From the NCBI RefSeq assembly GCF_001570485.1, contig NZ_BCTA01000036.1, forward strand, positions 1 through 64,000: 64,000 bases of DNA. The letters are read 5' to 3'. The stretch is from Mycolicibacterium novocastrense (GTDB taxonomy: Bacteria; Actinomycetota; Actinomycetes; Mycobacteriales; Mycobacteriaceae). Position 1 is the first letter of the stretch, and each line of letters opens with the position of its first letter. Below the pieces are notes generated by a model that saw nothing but the letters and a program-made list of their open reading frames with translations, had not been told where the DNA came from and did not search any database. The position numbers were made by a program, and so were the translations under genes. This document shows, one piece after another, positions 33,928-44,790 of this stretch.

Positions 33928-36230
33928 TGGCGCGACAGATGCCGGTCCAGTCGACGTACCGCCTCCAGATGCGTGGCGACTCTTTCACATTCGCCGATGC
34001 CGAGAAACTGCTCGATTACTACTCGGCGCTCGGCGTGTCCCATCTGTACCTGTCGCCGATCCTCACCGCGGCCGAAGGGTCCACGCACGGCTACGACGTC
34101 ACCGACCCGACGACGGTGTCCGCCGAGCTCGGCGGGCCCGAGGGGTTCGCACGCTTGTCGCGCGCGGCCCGCGACAAAGGCATCGGCTTGATCGTCGATA
34201 TCGTGCCCAACCACGTGGGTGTGGAGAAACCGCGGCAGAACGCCTGGTGGTGGGACGTCCTCAAGCACGGACGCGCATCGGCCTACGCGTCCTTCTTTGA
34301 TGTTGATTGGGATCTCGACGGCGGGCGGGTCGTGCTGCCGGTGCTCGGATCCGACGACGACGCCGACGATCTCGAGGTCGACACCAGCGGCGCCGAGCCC
34401 GTGCTGCGCCTCGGCGACCTCGTCTACCCCATCGCGCCCGGCACCGAGAACGGGACCGGTCCGCAGGTGCACGCTCGCCAGCACTATCACCTGATCGGTT
34501 GGAAGAACGGGGTCTGCGGCTATCGCCGATTCTTTTCGATCACCTCGTTGGCCGGATTGCGCCAGGAGGACCGCGCCGTTTTCGACGCCACCCACGCCGA
34601 AGTGAAACGGTGGTTCGACGAGGGGTTGGTCGACGGCATCCGCATCGATCACCCGGACGGGCTGTCGAACCCCGCCGGATATCTTTCCTGGCTGCGTGAA
34701 CTCACCGGCCCCGACGCCTGGATCGTGATCGAGAAGATCCTGGCCGCAGACGAGCCGCTGGAGCCGACGCTGCCGGTGGCCGGCACCACCGGCTACGACG
34801 CGATGCGGGAGATCGGCGGGGTGTTCATCGATCCCTCGGGCGAGGAGGCGCTGACCAACCTGTTCGACTCCACCGGCTTGGCCTACAGTTCGATGCCGGA
34901 TCTCGCGCGCACCCTCAAGGCGAATGCGGTGACCGAGACCCTGGGCAGTGAGCTGGCCCGGTTGCGCCGCACTATGGTCAGCGCCACCGGCACCGACCAC
35001 CACGACCTGCCCGCAGCGATCGCCGCTCTGCTCAGCCGCATCGACGTCTACCGCTCCGACTACCGCTCGCTGTCGGGTGTCCTGCCCAGCGCGCTCGCCG
35101 AAACAGCCTCCGCGGAACCGGAATTGGCCGAACCGCTGGCGCTGATCGCAACCGCGCTGGCGGTCAGCAAGGAGGCCGATGTCCGGTTGCAGCAGCTGTG
35201 CGGCGCGGCGACGGCGAAATCGATGGAGGACTGCCTGTTCTACCGCGACGCGCGACTGGTCTCGCTCAACGAGGTCGGTTCCGAACCGCACCATTTCGGG
35301 GTCAGCGTCGCCGAGTTCCACCAGCGGGCCGCGGTGCGCGCACGGATGTGGCCCGACGCGATGGTCGCGCTGACCACCCACGACACCAAGCGCGGTGAGG
35401 ACGTCCGCGCACGCATCGGAGTGCTGTCGCAGGTTCCGTCGCTGTGGGCAGAGTATGTCACCGCGTGGGAGCAACGCACCCCGGCTCCCGACCGCACAAC
35501 CGGTTTCTTCCTGCTGCAGAACATGTTTGGGGTCTGGCCGGCCGACGGCAGCGTGAGCGACGAGTTGCGTGAGCGACTGCATGCCTATGCGGAGAAGGCC
35601 ATCCGCGAAGCCGCGGCGCACACCACCTGGAACGATCCGGACGATGACTTCGAGACCCGCCTGCACGCCTGGCTGGACGCCGTGATCGATGGCCCGGTGG
35701 CCACGGAGATGTCTGGTTTGGTCGCGCGGCTCGACCTGCATGCCCGCAGCGACGCGCTCGGCCAGAAGTTGTTGGCGCTCACCGCGCCCGGCGTGCCCGA
35801 CGTCTACCAGGGCACCGAGCTGTGGGAGGACAGCCTGGTCGATCCGGACAACCGCCGGCCCGTCGACTACGCGGCTCGCCGCGATGCGCTGCAGGCGATG
35901 CGCCATCCCAAGCTGCGGGTTGTCGCCGCCGCGCTGGCGGTCCGAAAGGAGCGGCCGACAACGTTTTCGACCGGCGGCTACACCCCTGTGCTGGCCGACG
36001 GGCCCGCGGCGCAACACCTCGTGGCGTTCCTGCGCGGTGACGATGTCCTGACCGCGGTCACCCGGCATTCGGTGCGGCTCTCCGAAACCGGTTGGGGGGA
36101 CACCGCTGTCGCCCTGCCCCCGGGCACCTGGGCGGACCGCATCGGCGGGCGTCGACACCACGGGCGGGTGCTGGCCGCCGAACTCTTCACCGACCTGCCG
36201 GTCGTACTGTTGGAGCGGGTCGATGGCTGA
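33927..36230 (+). CDS. treY: Maltooligosyl trehalose synthase
   Basis: TreY converts the reducing end of malto-oligosaccharides into an alpha,alpha-1,1 linkage. The 767-residue protein has STYRLQM, SHLYLSPILTA, GYDVTDPT and DIVPNHVG, the nucleophile aspartate in DGIRIDHPDG, the acid in WIVIEKIL and ALTTHDTKRGEDVRAR. The C-terminus has the family VYQGTELWEDSLVDPDNRRPVD. The ATG at 33927 overlaps the treX stop; treZ starts eight bases before its end. Confidence 0.97.
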
Positions 36231-37947
36231 ATTCAGCGTGTGGGCGCCGCGACCGCAACGGGTCCGGCTCGACGTCGACGGCACACTGCATGACATGACC
36301 CCGGCGGCCGATGGGTGGTGGCGCGCCGAGGTCGAGGCCGCGTCCGACGCACGCTACGGCTTCGTCCTCGACGACGACCCGAAGGTGCTCCCCGATCCCC
36401 GCTCCCCCCGTCAGCCCGACGGCGTGCACGAGAGATCGCAGCTGTGGCAACCCGATCCGACGGCATGGACGGACGGCGACTGGGCAGGCCGCTCGATCGA
36501 GGGTGCGGTGATCTACGAGCTGCACGTTGGAACCTTCACCCCCGAAGGCACATTCGACGCGGTGATCGACAAGCTCGACTACCTCGTCGATCTCGGCGTC
36601 GACCTCGTCGAGCTGATGCCGGTCAACGCGTTCGGCGGGACCCACGGGTGGGGTTACGACGGTGTGCTCTGGTACGCGGTACACGAACCCTACGGCGGGC
36701 CCGACGCGCTGGTGCGCCTGATCGACGCCTGCCACCAACGCGGACTCGGGGTGCTGATCGACGCCGTGTTCAACCACCTGGGCCCGTCGGGGAACTACCT
36801 GCCCAAGTTCGGGCCCTACCTGTCCAGCGGTAGCAATCCGTGGGGTGAGTCGATCAACATCGCCGACGCCGACGCCGACGAGGTGCGGCGCTACATCATC
36901 GACTGCGCGCTGCGCTGGATGCGCGACTTCCACGCCGACGGGCTGCGCCTGGACGCGGTGCACGCGCTCATCGACACGACGGCGATCCACATCCTCGAAG
37001 AGCTGTCGGCCGAAACCGATGCGCTGGCCGCGGAGTTGGGCCGGCCGCTGTCGTTGATCGCCGAGAGCGACCTCAACGATCCGCGGCTCATCACGCCCCG
37101 CGACCAGGGTGGACTGGGGATGACCGCGCAGTGGGACGACGACATCCACCACGCGATCCACTCCGCCGTGTCCGGCGAACAGCAGGGCTACTACAACGAT
37201 TTCGGCACGCTCGAGGCGCTGGCCGCGACGCTGAAGAACGGTTACTACCACGCGGGCACGTACTCGTCGTTCCGGCACCGCAGACACGGGCGTCCCCTGG
37301 ACACCGCCACCATCCCCGCCACCCGGCTGCTGGCCTACACGCTGACCCACGATCAGGTGGGCAACCGGGCGGTCGGCGACCGGCCGTCGCAGAACCTGAC
37401 GTCCGGCCAGCTCGCCGTCAAAGCCGCCTTGGCACTCGGAAGCCCTTACACGGCCATGCTTTTCATGGGTGAGGAATGGGGGTCGTCGTCGCCGTTCCAG
37501 TTCTTCAGCTCACACCCCGAGCCGGAACTGGCGCGCGCCACGGCCGAGGGCCGCAAGCGCGAGTTCGCCGAGCACGGCTGGGACGCCGACGAGATCCCCG
37601 ATCCGCAGGACCCCGAGACCTTTTTGCGCTCGAAACTGAAGTGGGACGAGATCGACGAGGGTGACCACGGCCGGCTGCGGCGGGTGTACCGCGAGCTGAT
37701 CGCGTTGCGACACAACGAGCCCGACATGGCTGACCCGTGGCTGGACAACCTCCAGATCGACTACGACGAAGCCCGGCGCTGGATCGTGATGCACCGCGGG
37801 TCGTTCTCCATCGCATGCAATCTTGGCGCCGAGGCGGTCGAGGTGCCGGTCACCGGCGAGGTGGTGCTGGCGTGGGATCAGCCCGAGGTGGGCGCGACAT
37901 CAACGCGGGTGCCGGGGCATTCGTTCGCTGTGGTCCGCCGAAACTGA
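36223..37947 (+). CDS. treZ: Maltooligosyl trehalose trehalohydrolase
   Basis: TreZ releases trehalose from maltooligosyl trehalose. The 574-residue GH13 protein has an N-terminal beta-sandwich (AEFSVWAPRPQRVRLDVDG), YELHVGTFTPEGTFDAV, LMPVNAFGG, DAVFNHLGPSGNYL, the nucleophile in ADGLRLDAVHA, the acid in LIAESDLNDPR and the late LTHDQVGNRA. It is the last gene of the acyltransferase-treX-treY-treZ unit and converges on ilvA with 15 bases between stops. Confidence 0.97.
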   Translation: MAEFSVWAPRPQRVRLDVDGTLHDMTPAADGWWRAEVEAASDARYGFVLDDDPKVLPDPRSPRQPDGVHERSQLWQPDPTAWTDGDWAGRSIEGAVIYELHVGTFTPEGTFDAVIDKLDYLVDLGVDLVELMPVNAFGGTHGWGYDGVLWYAVHEPYGGPDALVRLIDACHQRGLGVLIDAVFNHLGPSGNYLPKFGPYLSSGSNPWGESINIADADADEVRRYIIDCALRWMRDFHADGLRLDAVHALIDTTAIHILEELSAETDALAAELGRPLSLIAESDLNDPRLITPRDQGGLGMTAQWDDDIHHAIHSAVSGEQQGYYNDFGTLEALAATLKNGYYHAGTYSSFRHRRHGRPLDTATIPATRLLAYTLTHDQVGNRAVGDRPSQNLTSGQLAVKAALALGSPYTAMLFMGEEWGSSSPFQFFSSHPEPELARATAEGRKREFAEHGWDADEIPDPQDPETFLRSKLKWDEIDEGDHGRLRRVYRELIALRHNEPDMADPWLDNLQIDYDEARRWIVMHRGSFSIACNLGAEAVEVPVTGEVVLAWDQPEVGATSTRVPGHSFAVVRRN

Positions 37948-37962
37948 GGCGGCGCGAAACCG

Positions 37963-39243
37963 TCAGAGCAGGTAGCGGTACGCCGGCGAATCGGGCTCGA
38001 GCGCCTCGACGTGGATGTCCGAGGCGCGCATGCGCTCGAGCAGGCCCTCGAAGTCGGTCGCCGAACCCAACTCGATCCCGACCAGCGCCTCGCCGGTCTC
38101 ACGGTTGTTGCGCTTGACGTACTCGAACAAGGTGATGTCGTCGTTCGGGCCGAGTATCTGGTCGAGGAACCGGCGCAGCGCGCCCGGTTCCTGCGGGAAG
38201 TCGACCAGGAAATAGTGCTTGAGACCGAGATGCACCAGCGAACGCTCCAGTACCTCGCCGTAGCGGGACACGTCGTTGTTGCCACCCGAGATCACGCACA
38301 CCACAGTGGATCCCGGTGCGATGTCGGCCTCCATCAACGCGGCCACCGACAGCGCCCCCGCCGGCTCGGCGATGATGCCCTCGTTCTGGTACAGGTCGAG
38401 CATCGCGGTGCACACGGCGCCCTCGTCGACGGTCGTCATCGACACCATGTCACCGGCGGCCGCCAGCACCTCGTACGGCAGCGTTCCCGCGCGGTTGACC
38501 GCCGCGCCATCGACGAACTGGTCGACGTCGTCGATGGTCACCGGCTCACCCGCCGCCAGCGCCGCGATCATCGCGGGCGCCCCCGCCGGCTCGACTCCCA
38601 ACACGGCGGTGCCGCTCGTCCGTTCGACCACATAGGTGGTGATGCCCGCGATGCATCCGCCACCGCCGACCGGAACGACAACGAGGTCGGGCTCGGTGTC
38701 GAGTTGGTCGAGGATCTCCGCGGCGATCGTGCCCTGTCCGGCCATCGTGCGCAGATCGTCATACGGGTGAACCAGCGTCGCACCCGTGCGGGCGACGTCG
38801 TCGAGCGCGGCGGCCGCGGCGTCGTCGTAGGTTCTGCCGCCGACGATCAACTGGATGAACTCGCGACCGTGGTACCGGATGCGGTCGCGCTTCTGCTTGG
38901 GCGTCTTGCCCGGCACATAGACCCGGCCGCGGACCCCCATCGAGCGGCACGCCATCGCGAAGCCCTGCGCGTGGTTGCCCGCCGACGAACACACCACGCC
39001 TGCGGCCAGCTCGTCGGCAGACAACTGCATCAGCAGGTTGTGCGCGCCCCGCAGCTTGTAGGACCGCACGGGCTGCAGATCCTCACGCTTCAGATACACC
39101 GCCGCGCCGGTGGCCTCCGAGAGCCTCTCGCTGAGCTCCAGCGGACTGCGCAGCACGACGTCCGCAATTCGCTGAGCGGCCTCGTCGATATCCGACGCAC
39201 GAAGCGGCGACGTCCTCGGGCTTTGGCTCAGTTCAGCGGACAC
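37963..39243 (-). CDS. ilvA: Threonine ammonia-lyase (threonine deaminase)
   Basis: IlvA deaminates threonine to 2-oxobutyrate, the entry step of isoleucine synthesis. The 426-residue PLP protein has the lysine in VRSYKLRGAHN, SSAGNHAQGFA, and the glycine loop VPVGGGGCIAG. A C-terminal ACT-like regulatory domain of about 90 residues (KHYFLVDFPQEPGALRRFL) suggests feedback control with a single rather than a double domain. The start is GTG at 39243. A standalone biosynthetic enzyme here; other ilv genes are not in the window. Confidence 0.95.
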   Translation of the reverse strand: MSAELSQSPRTSPLRASDIDEAAQRIADVVLRSPLELSERLSEATGAAVYLKREDLQPVRSYKLRGAHNLLMQLSADELAAGVVCSSAGNHAQGFAMACRSMGVRGRVYVPGKTPKQKRDRIRYHGREFIQLIVGGRTYDDAAAAALDDVARTGATLVHPYDDLRTMAGQGTIAAEILDQLDTEPDLVVVPVGGGGCIAGITTYVVERTSGTAVLGVEPAGAPAMIAALAAGEPVTIDDVDQFVDGAAVNRAGTLPYEVLAAAGDMVSMTTVDEGAVCTAMLDLYQNEGIIAEPAGALSVAALMEADIAPGSTVVCVISGGNNDVSRYGEVLERSLVHLGLKHYFLVDFPQEPGALRRFLDQILGPNDDITLFEYVKRNNRETGEALVGIELGSATDFEGLLERMRASDIHVEALEPDSPAYRYLL

Positions 39244-39272
39244 CGGTCAATGGTGCCACCAACCAGCGGTTT

Positions 39273-39710
39273 TCAAGAAATCGGGCTCAGCACGAACACC
39301 GGGATCTGGCGGTCGGTCTTCTTCTGGTACTCGGCGTAGTCGGGCCATGCCGCCACGGCCCGCTCCCACCAGAGGGCCTTTTCCTCACCGGTGACCTCGC
39401 GCGCGTCATACTCCCTGGTCACCGCCCCGTCCTGCAGTTCCACCCGCGGATGAGCCTTGATGTTGTGGTACCAGACCGGATGCTTGGGGGCGCCACCCAA
39501 CGAGGCCACGACCGCGTACTGGCCGTCGTGTTCCACCCGCATCAAGGGGGTCTTCCGGATCTTGCCCGTCTTCGCGCCGACGGTCGTCAGGAGGATGAGG
39601 GGTTTACCTTTCATGTCCACACCCTCGGTGGTTCCGGACTCCGTGATGCGGTCGGCGTGTTCCCTTACCCAGTCCCACGGGCTGGGTTCATACTCTCCGG
39701 AAAGTGGCAT
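39273..39710 (-). CDS. Deazaflavin-dependent nitroreductase-family protein (Rv1558 type)
   Basis: This 145-residue F420-binding split-barrel protein has [42 protein letters not shown] and [21 protein letters not shown] in the family order (fragments of one region). The substrate is unknown. The ATG at 39710 lies six bases after TAAGCT on the minus strand (39722-39717), predicting a leaderless mRNA. It is a second member of the family in this window beside 14836-15246, with a longer N-terminus. Confidence 0.9.
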   Translation of the reverse strand: MPLSGEYEPSPWDWVREHADRITESGTTEGVDMKGKPLILLTTVGAKTGKIRKTPLMRVEHDGQYAVVASLGGAPKHPVWYHNIKAHPRVELQDGAVTREYDAREVTGEEKALWWERAVAAWPDYAEYQKKTDRQIPVFVLSPIS

Positions 39711-39716
39711 CTCATC

Positions 39717-39722
39717 AGCTTA
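39717..39722 (-). promoter_or_regulatory. -10 element, predicted leaderless mRNA for the Ddn-like gene
   Basis: TAAGCT on the minus strand, then GATGAG, then the ATG at 39710. The six-base gap matches the other leaderless candidates. Confidence 0.55.
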
Positions 39723-39798
39723 GACGCGCTTTAAATCCGCGGGCCTGATCCGGTGTTTCGGGTGGCCGAAAAATCAGTTACGAGCTATCGTGGAGGTC

Positions 39799-40029
39799 AT
39801 GACCGCCGCAGGTAACTTCCGCACCGCAGCCGCACGCGCGACGTGCGACGTGTCGGTGGCGGGTGTGCCCTGGCCGGCGTACAAGCTGATCGCCCTCGTG
39901 CTGGGCGCGGTCGTGGCGCTGGTGATCGGGATCGCGACCGGCACGGCGGCGACGGCGGTACTCGCGGGTGCCGCGGTGGGCACCGTCACCTGGGTGGCGT
40001 TCAGCGCGCTCTGCTCGGCGCGCCTCTAG
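39799..40029 (+). CDS. Small two-helix membrane protein
   Basis: This 76-residue protein has a polar N-terminus and two hydrophobic helices (LIALVLGAVVALVIGIATG and AVLAGAAVGTVTWVAFSALC) separated by a short Thr/Ala turn. I do not recognise the family. The ATG at 39799 is preceded by GGAGG two bases away; a GTG at 39790 would add three residues. Its stop overlaps that of the convergent SRPBCC gene by three bases. Confidence 0.6.
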   Translation: MTAAGNFRTAAARATCDVSVAGVPWPAYKLIALVLGAVVALVIGIATGTAATAVLAGAAVGTVTWVAFSALCSARL

Positions 40030-40439
40030 TCCTCGAGCAACCTCTTCAGCGTCGCCAGGTCGGCGGCGACCGCTTCGGTGTCGGCATCGAACTCCTCGTC
40101 GGTCATTTCCGGCCGTCGGCGCACGCTGAACACCACCTCGCTGTGCGCCTCGTCGGCGTCGGTCGGCACACTCCAGGGCTGCACCCGCATCGGGTTGTAG
40201 ACCGCTTCCCCGGTGGGCAGCCGCACCACGTGGTCAAGCACACCGAGGTCGTTGCGCGGCGAGAACTCGACCGTCACCTCGCCCATCGGTGAGTCGGCCA
40301 CCCAGCCGCTCGGAGTCTGGCGAAGCCCGCCCTGCGCGAGACCGGCCGCCCAGCGCGGCCACGTCTGCGGATCCGCGGCGAACCGGTAGACGGTCTCGGG
40401 TGGCGCGGCGATCCAGATGCTGACGTGTTTTGACTCCAT
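40026..40439 (-). CDS. SRPBCC (polyketide cyclase-like) protein
   Basis: This 137-residue START-like protein shows the typical opening SIWIAAPPETVYRFAADPQTWPRWAAGL, written here as consecutive short motifs IWIAAPPETVYRF and DPQTWPRW, and a C-terminal helix ADLATLKRLLED. It should form a hydrophobic ligand pocket; the ligand is unknown. The ATG at 40439 (MESKHVS) fits the family start better than the ATG at 40457. Rv1546 sits next to dnaE1 in M. tuberculosis and is a likely counterpart. Confidence 0.82.
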   Translation of the reverse strand: MESKHVSIWIAAPPETVYRFAADPQTWPRWAAGLAQGGLRQTPSGWVADSPMGEVTVEFSPRNDLGVLDHVVRLPTGEAVYNPMRVQPWSVPTDADEAHSEVVFSVRRRPEMTDEEFDADTEAVAADLATLKRLLED

Positions 40440-40469
40440 CCGATCATCCTGGCGCATCAGAATGACGTG

Positions 40470-41153
40470 ATGGAATCACCGCCGGAACAGCACCGCACGC
40501 CGGCCTGGCTGCGGCGAGGCGATCCAGAGAGCACGCTGCCCGTGCTGATCGCGGTGGTGGCCGTCATGGCGTTGCAGCTCGCGATCCCCAAGGGCTACAC
40601 GCTGGTCCCCCGCTGGCCGCTGGTGGTGTTGGAGGGACTCCTGCTGCTGGCGCTGCTGGCGATCAACCCGCGCGTCATGACCCGGCGCACCCGGTTCGGC
40701 CGGTACACCACATGGGTCCTGCTGGCGGCGATCACCCTCGACAACACGCTCTCGGCGGTCGTGCTGGCGGTCGGCATTCTCAGCGGCGACGAGAGCAACG
40801 ACGCGGCGGTGCTGCTCGGCAGCGGCGCCTCGATCATCGTCACGAACGTGATCGTGTTCGGCATCTGGTACTGGGAGCTGGACCGGGGTGGGCCGTTCGC
40901 GCGGCACGCGGGAGAGCGGCCCTATCCCGATTTCCTGTTCCCGCAGATGACGACTCCGCATGTCGCCGAACCGGATTGGCGGCCCACCTTCGTCGATTAC
41001 CTCTATGTCAGCGTGACGAACGTCATGGCGTTCTCCCCGACCGACACCATGCCGCTCGCCCGGTGGGCCAAGATGATGATGACGGTGCAGGCGATCGTCG
41101 CGCTGGGCACCGCGGGACTCGTCATCGCGCGGGCGGTGAATGTCCTGAACTGA
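40470..41153 (+). CDS. Integral membrane protein with conserved FSPTDTMPL motif
   Basis: This 227-residue protein has about five membrane helices (from residues near 22, 46, 76, 110 and 200) and a loop with VDYLYVSVTNVMAFSPTDT followed by MPLARWAKMMM. A re-entrant loop before the last helix with TNxxAFSPTD is reminiscent of pore-loop membrane proteins, but I cannot name the family. CAGAAT six bases before the ATG at 40470 supports that start over GTG 40467. The gene ends two bases before the dnaE1 stop. Confidence 0.75.
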   Translation: MESPPEQHRTPAWLRRGDPESTLPVLIAVVAVMALQLAIPKGYTLVPRWPLVVLEGLLLLALLAINPRVMTRRTRFGRYTTWVLLAAITLDNTLSAVVLAVGILSGDESNDAAVLLGSGASIIVTNVIVFGIWYWELDRGGPFARHAGERPYPDFLFPQMTTPHVAEPDWRPTFVDYLYVSVTNVMAFSPTDTMPLARWAKMMMTVQAIVALGTAGLVIARAVNVLN

Positions 41154-41155
41154 CG

Positions 41156-44100
41156 TCAGCCGCCCAGACAGCCGGGCCCCAGCAGGGCCTTGAGGTCGCC
41201 CATCAGCGCCGACGACGGCGTGACACGCAGCGATGTGTCCAGTTCCAGCGTGGTGATCCGCTCCCCGCTGATCAACCGCAGATGCACCTGCGACGTGCCG
41301 GGATGGCGGGCCAGCACCTGCTTGAGCGCGGTCACCTTGTCCACGGTGCACTGTCGGGTCGGCAGGCTCACCGCCAACGGGCGATCCAGTTGCGCATTCG
41401 AGAAGTCGGGCACCACAAGGTCATTGGCGATCAATGAGATCCGATCGTCGCGGATCGCCACCTTCGCGCCGACCAGCACGACGGCGTCGTCGGCGATCTC
41501 GGCACCGAACGTCGAGTAGGTCTGCGGGAAGAACAGCACCTCGATGCCGCCGGTCAGATCCTCCAATTGCGCCGAGGCCCACGGCAACCCGTTCTTGTTG
41601 ACCCTGCGGTTGACCGAGGCCAGGATGCCGCCGACGCGCACCTGCGTGTCGTTGGGCAGGTCGCCGTCCAGAATGGCCGGGATCGCCGTGTCGACCTGGG
41701 CGGCCAGCAGGTGGGCGATGCCGTTGAGCGGATGACCGGACACGTAGAGGCCCAGCATCTCGCGTTCGAGCGCGAGTTTGTGCTTGTCCTCCCACTCCTC
41801 GTCGGGCACCTTGATGGTGAACACCGCGTCGGTGGCCGTGTCGGCGCCGCCGAACAGGTCGAACTGCCCCATCGCCTCGGCCTTCTTGGTGCCCAGCACG
41901 GAGTCGACGGCGTCGGTGTGGATCAGGAACAAGCCCTTGCGCGGGTGCCCCAGCGAGTCGAACGCACCGGCCTTGATCAGCGACTCCGTGACCTTCTTGT
42001 TGCACGGGCCGATCTCGATTTTGTTGAGGTAGTCGGAGAAGTCGATGAACTTCCCCTTCTCGGTGCGCGTATTGATCACCGAGGCAACCACATTGGCGCC
42101 GACGTTGCGCACCGCGCCCAGCCCGTAGCGGATGTCCTCGCCGACGGAGGCGAAATTCAGGTGCGACTCGTTGACGTCGGGCGGCAGCACCGTGATGCCG
42201 AGCCTGCGGCAGTCGGCCAGGTATACGGCGGCCTTGTCCTTGTCGTCACCGACCGACGTCAGCAACCCGGCCATGTACTCGGCCGGATAGTTGGCCTTGA
42301 GGTAGGCCGTCCAGTACGAGACGAGGCCGTACCCGGCGGCGTGCGACTTGTTGAACGCGTAGTCGGCGAACGGCAGCACGGTGTCCCACAGCGCCTTGAT
42401 GGCGGCGGCGGAGAAGCCGTTGGTCTTCATGCCCTCGGAGAAGCCCTCGAACTCCTTTTCCAGGACTTCGCGCTTCTTCTTGCCCATGGCTTTTCGCAGA
42501 ATGTCGGCTCGGGCCAGCGAGTACCCGGCAACCTTCTGCGCGATCCGCATGATCTGCTCTTGGTAGACGATCAGGCCGTAGGTCTCGGCGAGGATCTCGC
42601 GCAGCGGCTCTTCGAGCTCCGGGTGGATCGGCTTGATCGCCTGGCGGCCGTTCTTGCGGTCGGCGTAGTCGTTGTGGGCGTTCATGCCCATCGGACCGGG
42701 GCGGTAGAGCGCGATCACCGCGACGACGTCCTCGAACCCCGTCGGCTGCATGCGCCGCAGCAGGTCGCGCATCGGCCCGCCGTCAAGCTGGAACACCCCG
42801 AGCGTGTCGCCGCGGCCCAACAGCTCGTAGGTCGCCTTGTCGTCGAGTGGAACGGCTTCGAGGTCGAGCTCGATCCCGCGGTTGGCCCTGATGTTGTCCA
42901 GCGCGTCACCGATGATCGTCAGGTTGCGCAGCCCCAGGAAGTCCATCTTCAACAGGCCGATGGCCTCGCACGACGGGTAGTCCCAGCCGGTGATGATCGC
43001 GCCGTCCTGGGGCCGCTTCCACAGCGGGATCGCGTCGACGAGCGGCTCGGAGCTCATGATCACCGCGCAGGCGTGCACACCGGCGTTGCGGACCAGGCCC
43101 TCGAGTCCGCGTGCGGTCTCGTAGATGGTGCGGACGTCGGGGTCGGTGTCGATCAGGCCGCGGACCTCGGCGGCCTCCTTGTACCGCTCATGGTTGGGGT
43201 CGGTGATGCCCGACAGCGGGATGTCCTTGGCCATGATCGGCGGAGGCAGCGCCTTGGTGATCCGGTCGGCGATCGCGAAGCCGGGCTGGCCGTAGTGCAC
43301 GCGCGCCGAGTCCTTCAGCGCCGCTTTGGTTTTGATGGTGCCGAAGGTGATCACCTGGGCCACCCGGTCGCTGCCCCACTTGTTGGCGGCGTATCGCAGC
43401 ATCTCACCACGGCGGCGGTCGTCGAAGTCGATGTCGATATCGGGCATCGACACCCGCTCGGGGTTGAGGAACCGCTCGAACAGCAGCCCGTACGGGATCG
43501 GGTCGATGTTGGTGATGCCCAGTGCGTAGGCGACCAGCGACCCGGCGGCCGACCCGCGGCCGGGGCCGACCCGGATGTCGACCGAACGCGCGTAGTTGAT
43601 CAGGTCGGCCACGATCAGGAAGTACGACGGGTAACCCTTGTCGCAGATGACCTTGATCTCGTAGTCGGCGCGATCGGTGTACTCCTGCGGTACGTCACCG
43701 GAGGGGAAACGACGCTCGAGCCCGGCGCGGACCTCGTGGCGCAGCCAGGACTCCTGGGTGTGGCCCTCGGGCACGGGGAAGACCGGCATCCGGTCGCGCA
43801 CCGTCCACACGTCCTCATACGACGACACCCGCTCGGCGATCAGCAGCGTCGAGTCGCACGCGCCGGGCACCTGGTCGTCCCACAGGGCACGCATCTCGGC
43901 GGCCGTCTTGAGGAAGTAGCCGTCACCGTCGAACTTGAACCGGTTCGGGTCCGAGAGCGTCTTGCCGGTCTGGATGCACAGCAGCGCCTCGTGATTCTGG
44001 GCGGCGTCGCGGGTGACGTAGTGGCAGTCGTTGGTGGCCAGCGGCGGGATGCCGAGCTTGCGCCCGATGTCGAGCAGCCCCTCGCGCACACGGCGCTCGA

Positions 44101-44701
44101 TGTCGAGGCCGTGATCCATCAGCTCGAGGAAGAAGTTGTCCGGTCCGAAGATGTCCCGCCACTTGGCGGCCGCAGCCACGGCCTCGTCATGGTGGCCGAG
44201 CCGCAGCCGGGTCTGCACCTCGCCCGACGGGCAGCCCGTGGTGGCGATGATGCCCTCGGCGTGCTCGGCGATCAGCTCGGCGTCCATGCGCGACCACTTG
44301 CCGAGTTGCCCCTCGAACGAGGCGAGCGAGGACAGCTTGAACAGGTTGCGCAACCCGGTGGCGTTCTCGGCCACCATCGTCATGTGGGTGTAGGACCCGC
44401 TGCCGGATACGTCGTCGCCCTTCTGGCTCGGATCACCCCACAGGATGCGCTTGGTGTCGAACCGCGAACCCGGCGCGATGTAGGCCTCGACACCGATGAT
44501 CGGCTTGATCCCGGCGTCGGTGGCGGCGTTGTAGAACTCGCTGGCGCCGAACATGTTTCCGTGATCGGTCATCCCGATCGCGGGCATCTCCAGACGCTGA
44601 GCCTCGGCGAGCATCGGCTTGACCTTCGCGGCACCGTCCAGCATCGAGTACTCGGTGTGGTTATGCAGGTGCACGAACGACCGCGAATCCGAAGGGCTCA
44701 T
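41156..44701 (-). CDS. dnaE1: DNA polymerase III alpha subunit (replicative DnaE1)
   Basis: This 1181-residue protein is the replicative polymerase. The N-terminal PHP domain ([18 protein letters not shown]) has the metal-binding histidines of the mycobacterial proofreading exonuclease; the polymerase palm carries [15 protein letters not shown] with the catalytic aspartates, plus [30 protein letters not shown] and NKSHAAGYG. The C-terminus has the OB fold ([18 protein letters not shown]). Length and sequence fit DnaE1 rather than the mutagenic DnaE2. It stands alone as a transcription unit. Confidence 0.98.
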   Translation of the reverse strand: MSPSDSRSFVHLHNHTEYSMLDGAAKVKPMLAEAQRLEMPAIGMTDHGNMFGASEFYNAATDAGIKPIIGVEAYIAPGSRFDTKRILWGDPSQKGDDVSGSGSYTHMTMVAENATGLRNLFKLSSLASFEGQLGKWSRMDAELIAEHAEGIIATTGCPSGEVQTRLRLGHHDEAVAAAAKWRDIFGPDNFFLELMDHGLDIERRVREGLLDIGRKLGIPPLATNDCHYVTRDAAQNHEALLCIQTGKTLSDPNRFKFDGDGYFLKTAAEMRALWDDQVPGACDSTLLIAERVSSYEDVWTVRDRMPVFPVPEGHTQESWLRHEVRAGLERRFPSGDVPQEYTDRADYEIKVICDKGYPSYFLIVADLINYARSVDIRVGPGRGSAAGSLVAYALGITNIDPIPYGLLFERFLNPERVSMPDIDIDFDDRRRGEMLRYAANKWGSDRVAQVITFGTIKTKAALKDSARVHYGQPGFAIADRITKALPPPIMAKDIPLSGITDPNHERYKEAAEVRGLIDTDPDVRTIYETARGLEGLVRNAGVHACAVIMSSEPLVDAIPLWKRPQDGAIITGWDYPSCEAIGLLKMDFLGLRNLTIIGDALDNIRANRGIELDLEAVPLDDKATYELLGRGDTLGVFQLDGGPMRDLLRRMQPTGFEDVVAVIALYRPGPMGMNAHNDYADRKNGRQAIKPIHPELEEPLREILAETYGLIVYQEQIMRIAQKVAGYSLARADILRKAMGKKKREVLEKEFEGFSEGMKTNGFSAAAIKALWDTVLPFADYAFNKSHAAGYGLVSYWTAYLKANYPAEYMAGLLTSVGDDKDKAAVYLADCRRLGITVLPPDVNESHLNFASVGEDIRYGLGAVRNVGANVVASVINTRTEKGKFIDFSDYLNKIEIGPCNKKVTESLIKAGAFDSLGHPRKGLFLIHTDAVDSVLGTKKAEAMGQFDLFGGADTATDAVFTIKVPDEEWEDKHKLALEREMLGLYVSGHPLNGIAHLLAAQVDTAIPAILDGDLPNDTQVRVGGILASVNRRVNKNGLPWASAQLEDLTGGIEVLFFPQTYSTFGAEIADDAVVLVGAKVAIRDDRISLIANDLVVPDFSNAQLDRPLAVSLPTRQCTVDKVTALKQVLARHPGTSQVHLRLISGERITTLELDTSLRVTPSSALMGDLKALLGPGCLGG

Positions 44702-44790
44702 AGGAGGGCCAGTCTATGACCGCCCTCCGACAGTTCCCGGCGTGTCGGAAATGCGTGTCTTCGAGCCGCGGACAGAATTCCGGCTTCTCG

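Noticed and set aside
41567..44719. An open frame of about 1050 codons antisense to dnaE1
   Set aside because: It is a codon-bias shadow. DnaE1 on the other strand matches the family throughout, and the antisense product shows no recognisable fold.
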